Assembly (NCBI GenBank): GCA_964035015.1
Contig: CAXIUP010000146.1
Location: 26,001 to 90,000 of the forward strand
From: Corallium rubrum
Taxonomy: Eukaryota > Cnidaria > Anthozoa > Scleralcyonacea > Coralliidae
Reading direction: 5' to 3'
DNA: 64,000 nucleotides
Shown here: piece by piece, positions 58,222 through 64,000 of the stretch
How the letters are laid out: the number at the start of each line of letters is the position of its first letter
How positions within the stretch are numbered: position 1 is the stretch's first letter
Position numbers and translations under genes: made by a program
The notes under the pieces: model-generated
What the model was told of the DNA's origin: nothing
The model's input: the letters and a program-made list of their open reading frames with translations, nothing else
Database searches by the model: none

Positions 58222-61200
58222 CTATTCCGACGAAGACCTCCGTCTCTATGAGAGACTAATCGGTTACGACATAAACCAGTTAGACAGAGCCCTGAGGGGT
58301 AAGACCAAGTCGTTCAGTTCTGCCGTTGTGTCCCAACACCCATTGGAACAGGTAAACGCCCTCAGGAATGATGTGGTACGGTTACTACGTCGGGAGTTGG
58401 CTCAGATGAGGGGGTTGAAGTTCGCTGAAACGTTGGCTGTAACGCTTGAGAAGGAGGTGTCTGGTGGGAGAACTTATAAGACGGCTCACTTCAACAGCCA
58501 CATCAAGACTATAATCAACGGTAATGAGATCGGTCAGGACATTGACGTCGCGAATGAGGAGGTGGTGGTTAGGATAGCCCGGTGGATAAGCGAGGGATCT
58601 GGCTGGACAGTAAACTCAGTCGACGGTCATTACATCAATCTGACTGTGTACAGTCCACTGGAAGGCTCATCTTACATAGACCTCCCTAAAGAGTTGAGGA
58701 ATAGTCGGAAGGGATTGATCAACGTTAAGAATAGTGATGATAGGTGTTTTATGTGGTGTCATCTGGCTCATAAGTTTCCTGTCCCAAGAAACCCACAAAG
58801 ACCCACAAAGTACCGGGACCACATTGACGACCTGAACTATAACGGAATCAGCTTCCCTGTAACTCAGAAACAGTACAACCGGGTGGAGAAACAAAACGAG
58901 ATACGTATCAACGTCTTTGGTTACGAAGACAAACTAACCTTTCCGATTCACATATCAGAGGAGAACTTCACCGACCTTATGAACCTACTGATTATAACCA
59001 ACGGGAACAACAAACATTACGTCCTCATCAAGGACTTTGATAGGTTCATGTACAATAAGACAAAACATAGGGAGAGAAAACACTACTGTGTTTACTGCTT
59101 ACAATGTTTCAGCTCAACGGAGGTTCTGGACAGACATCAGGCTGTGTGTATCAGTGTGAATGGTAAACAAGCTGTTAGTATGCCGGACCCAGTAAGAACG
59201 TGCTGAGATACAGTAATTTCCACAAACAGCTAAACGTTCCGTTTGTTGTGTACGCTGACTTCGAGGCGATCACGGAAAAGGTTGACAGACTGAAGGTGTT
59301 AGCCTCAGACCAAGAGGAGAAAGATAAGAGACCATACATGGAGAAGTACCAAAAACATACTGATTGTGGTTATGGGTATAAGGTTGTCTGTTGTTATGAT
59401 GACAGATACAGTAAACCTGTTCAGGTGTATAGAGGTCCTGGTGCTGTCAACAAGTTCATCGGAAAGATGTTGGAAGAAGTGGAGTACTGTAAGAATACAA
59501 AAAAAGAACACTTCAACAGGGACATGATTTTGAGTGATTCCGACAGGGCGGACTTTAGGGACGCTGGAAAGTGTCACATCTGTGGTCTGGAGTACACAGC
59601 AGTGGACGTTAGGGTCCGGGACCATTGTCACGTAACAGGAAGGTATCGAGGATCTGCCCATCAGCTTTGTAACAGAAATCACAGACTAACTGATAAAATA
59701 CCAGTCATCTTACACAACCTTAGGGGTTATGATAGCCATCTCATCATGGGGGAAATCGGAAAGTTTGGGCAGGAGATTAACGTCATACCGAATAATATGG
59801 AGAAGTACATGGCCTTCATGTTAGGTAAAAACCTTGTGTTTTTGGACAGTCTTCAGTTCATGAGTAGTTCCCTGGATAGGTTGGTTGGAAATCTTCCGGG
59901 GGACGCCTTCAGATACACAGCTGAGGAGTTTGGTGAAAGGTTGAACCTGATGAAGACAAAGGGTGTTTACCCCTAAGACTACATGAACAGCTTCAGTCGG
60001 TTTAACGAAACTGGGTTACCACCAAAGAGCGAGTTCTACAGTATATTAAACGATGAAGAGATATCAGACACCGATTACCAACACGCTTTGAAGGTTTGGG
60101 GGTCGTTTGAGATGAAAACGATGGGGGGCTACCATGATGTGTACCTGAAATCAGATGTGCTGTTGTTAGCTGACGTCTTTGAGAACTTTAGAAAGACGTG
60201 TGTTCAGTACGATAAGCTGGACCCCTGTCACTACTTCACCTCACCTGCGTTGGCCTGGGACGCTGTGTTGAAGATGACTGGAATTGAGCTGGAGTTAATG
60301 ACTGACATCGACATGTTCCAGTTCATTGAGAAAGGAATGAGAGGTTGAGTCAGTTATATAGCCAACACATATGGGAAAGCAAACAACCCATATATGAAAG
60401 GGTATAGTGAGAACGAGGCTGTGAAGTATATAATGTATCTGGACGCCAACAATCTGTATGGTTGGGCCATGAGCCAGTGCCTTCCAACTGGTGAATTCAG
60501 GTGGATGAGTGAATCTAAGCTAAAAAATCTGGACTGGGAAATTCCGGAGGATGACAGCCAAACTGGAATGATACTTGAGGTTGATCTTGAGTATCCTGAT
60601 GAATTTCACGACCTACGCAAGGACTATCCGTTAGCCCCCGAAAAGATGGAAATACGGGAAGATATGCTGTCGGAGTATTGTTTTAAGATTAAGGAAAAGT
60701 TCGGCGTTAGCGTTGGTGGTGTTAGTAAGCTGGTAACTAATTTGATGGGAAAGGAAAGGTATGTCGTCCACTACAGAAACCTAGAGCTGTACGTTAGGCT
60801 TGGGATGAGGGTGAAGAAAGTTCACCGGGTTTTGTTGTTCAATCAATCCCCTTGGCTAAAGCAGTACATCGACTTCAACACGGTGATGAGAACCGCCGCC
60901 AGGAACGCCTTCGAAAAGGACTTCTTCAAGCTTATGAACAACAGCGTCTTCGGTAAAACAATGGAGAATTTGAGAAAGCGTGTGGACGTTCGGTTGGTCA
61001 CCAGTGAAGAAAAGCTGTTAAAGCTAACCTCCAAACCAACCTTCGTATCCGCTAAAATATTCAACGAAAACCTGGTTGCCGTTCACAAAATTAAAGAAGT
61101 TCTTACGTTAAACCGACCGGCTTACGTTGGTATGTGTATTCTCGATCTGTCAAAAACACTAATGTACGACTTTCATTACAACTATGTGTTAGAGAAATAC

Positions 61201-61690
61201 GGAAGCAAGGCTAAGTTACTGTTCACGGATACGGACAGTTTGACATATGAGATTGAAACAGAAGACGTTTACAAAGACTTCTGGGCTGATAAAGGTATCT
61301 TTGACAATTCGGACTATCCAGAGAGCTCGAAGTACCACAACAAGTCGAACAAAAAAGTCATTGGAAAGATGAAGGATGAAGCGGCTGGCGTTCCCATAAT
61401 CGAATTCGTTGGTCTTAGAAGCAAAATGTATTCGTATTTAAAAGACAACGGAACAGGCGGTAAAACCGCGAAGGGAGTTAAAAAGAGTGTCACTAAGAAA
61501 CAAATCAGACATGAGAACTACAAAGACACATTATTTGGTAAGAAACAAATGTTTCAAAAAATGAAAACCATCCGAAGTGTATAACATAAGTTGGGTAGTT
61601 ATGAAATTAATAAAATATCACTCTCATGCTTTGATGATAAAAGATACCTGCTGGAAAACGGGGTTAATTCCTACGCGTACCGACACAAGA
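58166..61690 (+). pseudogene. Protein-primed DNA polymerase B (pPolB) with several stops
   Basis: This enzyme replicates the element from protein-bound ends. The N-terminal part, 58166-59206, ends in a C2H2 finger (CVYCLQCFSSTEVLDRHQAVC). After a frameshift near 59200 comes the 3'-5' exonuclease: YADFEAI (Exo I), an inserted HNH/endonuclease VII-like Cys-His module (CHICGLEYT ... RDHCHVTGRYRG ... LCN) and NLRGYDSHLI (Exo II). The polymerase part has DANNLYGWAM (motif A), MNNSVFGKTMEN (motif B) and FTDTDSL (motif C). In-frame stops lie at 59974-59976 (TAA), 60346-60348 (TGA) and 61582-61584 (TAA), and coding similarity continues to about 61690 (CFDDKRYLLENG). Four lesions make this copy non-functional unless they are read errors. 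Confidence 0.93.
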
Positions 61691-61702
61691 ATATTTAATT
61701 AC
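61671..61702 (+). repeat. 31-bp direct repeat, copy 1
   Basis: CTACGCGTACCGACACAAGA followed by ATATTTAATTA recurs at 62461-62492 as CTACGCGTACGGACATAAGA followed by ATATTTAATTA. Each copy is followed by GTGGTTCAC and GTATGTAA words. The first copy overlaps the end of the polymerase gene and the second the start of the leftward gene. It may be a duplicated regulatory element. Confidence 0.7.
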
Positions 61703-61859
61703 AAGAACAGGTGGTTCACTCAACCATAAGTCCCAACCGTATGTAACCCGACTCATTAGTTATGCTTGGGGGCGTGAGCGAGATGGAGAAGAAAAGGTTG
61801 ACTGACGACGAAAACAAACACACTTCATTTAAAACAAGATCTATTTTTATTTGTAACAT

Positions 61860-62476
61860 TTACTTCCACTCAGTGGGATTCCTAGAGCATATGTCTCTTA
61901 TCACGGTGTAGTTCTTATTAAAAAAGCGAATAGGTTGTCCACAAAGTCTGAGCTTGCCGTACTCAGCTACCAACCTATATAACCTTATGAGAAAGTTGGA
62001 ATGACTCTTAGACAACTGAGTTAACTTCGCTAAACTATTAAACGTATTCGGTGTTGACGACTCCTTAAGTACACATAGCAACTCTCCCTGCAGGCAGGAG
62101 TAATAAACTATCTTTTTTGTAGAGTCACCGATCATTTTTGATAGTAGATTTATGCTTTCGATGCATTGTTCGTGATTGTCTCTCTTGATTTCTGGGTCAG
62201 CTCCTCTGTAATCCTCGGCAATGACACTCCTACGTAGCTCTGACTCAACCATGTCGTAGGTCCTCTGTCTGTTTACAGCCCTCTGCTTTGATCGGGTTGG
62301 GTTGAGATGATTTCCGCGGTATTACTCTGCAACTCTGGGTATCTCATGACAAGACGATCACCAGCACTATTGACGAACTCCTTTGTCTCCGGAAAATTTG
62401 TAACAATCCCATCGAATACGGCCGACAGTTCACCCCTAAAACTAGCAAACCTGTGGTGTTCTACGCGTACGGACAT
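61860..62476 (-). pseudogene. Leftward Polinton gene of unknown function, frameshifted
   Basis: Read leftward from MSVRVEHHRF at 62476 to about 62273, then in another frame from about 62270 to 61860. The second part contains VYYSCLQGELLCVLKE, SKSHSNFLIRLYRLVAEYG and IRFFNKNYTVIRDICSRNP. This looks like a helical DNA-binding-type domain, possibly with an ability to bind the element ends. I know no name for it. It converges on the polymerase gene. Confidence 0.55.
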
Positions 62477-62581
62477 AAGAATATTTAATTAACACCTGTG
62501 GTTCACCGTATGTAAATTACCTCACTAATTATTAACCATGTGAGGTCGTGGTTAGTATTTATTTGTGTAACACATAATAGG

Positions 62582-63052
62582 TTTTTCCCAGAGGATTACG
62601 CGTAATTCTCCACAATCACTTCTCTTATGGTTTTCCCAGAGGATTACGCGTAATTCTCCACAACCGCTTTCCCATTGGGTTTTCCCAGAGGATTACGCGT
62701 AATTCTCCACAACCGCTTTCCCACTGGGTTTTCCCAGAGGATTACGCGTAATTCTCCACAACCGCTTTCCCATTGGGTTTTCCCAGTGGATTACGCGTAA
62801 TTCTCCACAACCGCTTTCCCATCGGGTTTTCCCCAGAGGATTACGCGTAATTCTCCACAACCGCTTCTCTGATGGTTTTTCCAGAGGATGACGCGTAATT
62901 CTCCACAACCGCTTTCCCATTGGGTTTTTCCAGAGGATTACGCGTAATTCTCCAAATCGCTTCTCCGTTGGGTTTTCCCCGGAGGATTACGCGTAATTCT
63001 CCACAACCGCTTCCCTTGTCAGGTTTCTCCTAAGAATTACGCGTAATCCGTT
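62582..63052. repeat. 49-bp minisatellite, 10 units, each with the palindrome ATTACGCGTAAT
   Basis: The palindromes start at about 62595, 62643, 62692, 62741, 62790, 62840, 62888, 62938, 62987 and 63037, so the period is 48-50 bp. The unit reads TTTTCCCAGAGGATTACGCG followed by TAATTCTCCACAACCGCTTT. One unit (62888) has a changed left half (GATGACGCG). The array lies between the last gene and the right terminal repeat. The open frame across it is an artefact. Confidence 0.97.
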
Positions 63053-63096
63053 ACAGGTGGCTTCCCCGACTTAACCGATTACGGCTGACAAAAGCC

Positions 63097-63563
63097 AATT
63101 GTACCCCCAAGTCCTACACTATCCCCAACTTACCGAAGTATCCATTAAATTCAAGCTCTTATGAGGTATTTTAATGGGGACTAACTTTCCACACTTCCCA
63201 AAACCCATTTTCCCGTCTGCTTATACTTTGAAAAGTGGAAAAAAAGAGTTACCCCTTTCAAACATCCTTCCGCGTTAAATTCCAGCATTCTGGCGCTGTT
63301 TTGGAAAAAAAAAAAGTGTGCCCATACCCCCAAGTCCTATACTATCCTCCTATGAAGTGTTTTAATGGGGCAGTCAGGCATTTCGGGAGGGGGAAAATCT
63401 TCTGTACTTTTTAAAACCCATTTTCCCGTCTGCTTATACTTTAAAATTTAGAAAAAAACAGTTTACCCTTTCAAACGACCCTCCCCGTCGAATTCCAACT
63501 TTTTGAGGTTGTTTTTGGCAAAATAAAAAAAAGTGTGCCGGTACCCCCAAGTCCTATACTACT
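63097..63563 (-). repeat. Right terminal inverted repeat of the Polinton, with a third partial unit
   Basis: 63189-63563 matches the left repeat, including its two internal units. A third unit remnant (GTACCCCCAAGTCCTACACT at about 63099) lies further in and has no counterpart on the left. The end is followed by the duplication GATCTT. Confidence 0.92.
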
Positions 63564-63569
63564 GATCTT

Positions 63570-64000
63570 TGTATTGAATGTGTAGGTTATATTCATAATT
63601 GTCGTTGAATCGTTGTGTTATTTTGACGGCATTTTTACAAATCATTGATTATGTATGTGGCGTTAACTCTGTAACTGAAACGATATTGCTAAAACCATGG
63701 AACCATGGTTGTTGCCATGTACTTTTTCTGAACTTCACTGAAGTCGACAGTCAAGAGTGAAATGCCCAATATCACTTATTGTTTCAATACTTTGACGATT
63801 CAAGTGATTTCATTATAAAACATTTTGTCATACAGTACTTTTTTATTCAGTGAGATTATTGTGTTACGGGATGAAGTTTCGAACCTGTCGACGTGTCGAC
63901 ATCGTAGTGAACATTTTCGAACCTGTCGACCTGTGTTGACATCGTAGTGAACATCTTCGAACCTGTTGACGTGTCGACATCGTAGTAAACATCTTTGAAC
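63570..64000. other. Right flank with a 40-bp tandem repeat at the window end
   Basis: No gene. From 63877 to the end, TTCGAACCTGTCGACGTGTC followed by GACATCGTAGTGAACAT repeats three times (period about 40 bp) and a fourth unit is cut by the window end. It contains repeated GTCGAC palindromes. Confidence 0.8.

Larger units (their letters stand above)
45694..63563. mobile_element. Maverick/Polinton, complete from end to end (17.87 kb), decayed coding content
   Basis: Both ends read AGTAGTATAGGACTTGGGGG inwards and are flanked by the exact 6-bp duplication GATCTT (45688-45693 and 63564-63569). AG-starting long inverted repeats with a 6-bp duplication, together with a protein-primed DNA polymerase B and a chromodomain retroviral-type integrase, define a Maverick/Polinton. 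Genes lie in a leftward block (46131-52177) and a rightward block (52197-61660), plus opposite-strand genes at 54912-55655 and 61860-62476. Several ORFs carry stops and frameshifts, so the copy cannot be autonomous as read, unless some breaks are sequencing errors. No FtsK/A32-type ATPase, adenain-like protease or recognisable major capsid protein was seen. Confidence 0.93.

Noticed and set aside
58166-61690. Stop-codon reassignment in the polymerase
   Set aside because: Both TAA and TGA interrupt it and a frameshift is also present, which fits decay or read errors better than an altered code.
62582-63052. CRISPR array
   Set aside because: Repeat and spacer are not distinct: the whole 49-bp unit is conserved, there are no cas genes, and the context is a eukaryotic Polinton.

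Overview
This 64 kb window is AT-rich, intron-containing animal DNA made almost entirely of transposable elements, microsatellites and their debris. No tRNA, rRNA operon, CRISPR array or bacterial-type operon is visible, and I see no convincing ordinary host gene. The mixture of a Penelope-like element, a full-length Maverick/Polinton, a LINE with an esterase ORF1, hAT and Harbinger-type insertions, and G2E3-like HECT genes suits an aquatic invertebrate, most likely a cnidarian. That assignment is an inference and is not proven by the window.

Layout. (1) 0.7-12.8 kb: a minus-strand multi-exon HECT E3 ligase-like gene, divergent from a plus-strand multi-exon DDE transposase-like gene. The largest transposase exon is split by a 2.19 kb hAT-type insertion with an 8-bp target-site duplication. 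(2) 13-15.5 kb: very long CA, TA and GA microsatellites. (3) 15.5-19.7 kb: a minus-strand Penelope-like retroelement (RT plus GIY-YIG), split by a 1.5 kb Harbinger-type element with a TAA duplication and followed by an inverted fragment of a second copy. (4) 20.4-29.4 kb: a 9.0 kb DNA transposon with a perfect 6-bp target-site duplication (TTTTTG) and long terminal inverted repeats. It carries a HECT E3 gene and a convergent integrase-type (rve) transposase. (5) 29.6-34.3 kb: a nearly intact LINE with a SAP/coiled-coil/SGNH ORF1 and an APE-RT ORF2. (6) 37.9-40.7 kb: a decayed KDZ-like transposase with a C-terminal OTU cysteine-protease domain. (7) 41-42.3 kb: foldback elements and Penelope-terminus/hammerhead-like palindromes. 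(8) 45.69-63.56 kb: a complete but decayed Maverick/Polinton of 17.9 kb, flanked by the 6-bp duplication GATCTT.

The Polinton has two gene blocks that diverge at about 52.19 kb. Leftward are the chromodomain integrase, a penton-like jelly-roll candidate and membrane/coiled proteins. Rightward are small membrane proteins, a LamG-like protein, a SLATT-like two-TM protein, a Vsr-like nuclease, a zinc-ribbon protein and protein-primed DNA polymerase B. A deoxynucleoside kinase is inserted on the opposite strand. I could not find the packaging ATPase, the adenain-like protease or a double-jelly-roll major capsid protein.

The most notable theme is the ubiquitin system carried by transposons. Two unrelated transposase types each sit beside a HECT ligase of the same family (shared N-terminal module, UBZ-like C2HC finger, HECT), and a third transposase is fused to an OTU deubiquitinase-type domain. 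The 20.4-29.4 kb element is the strongest case because its ends and target duplication can be read directly.
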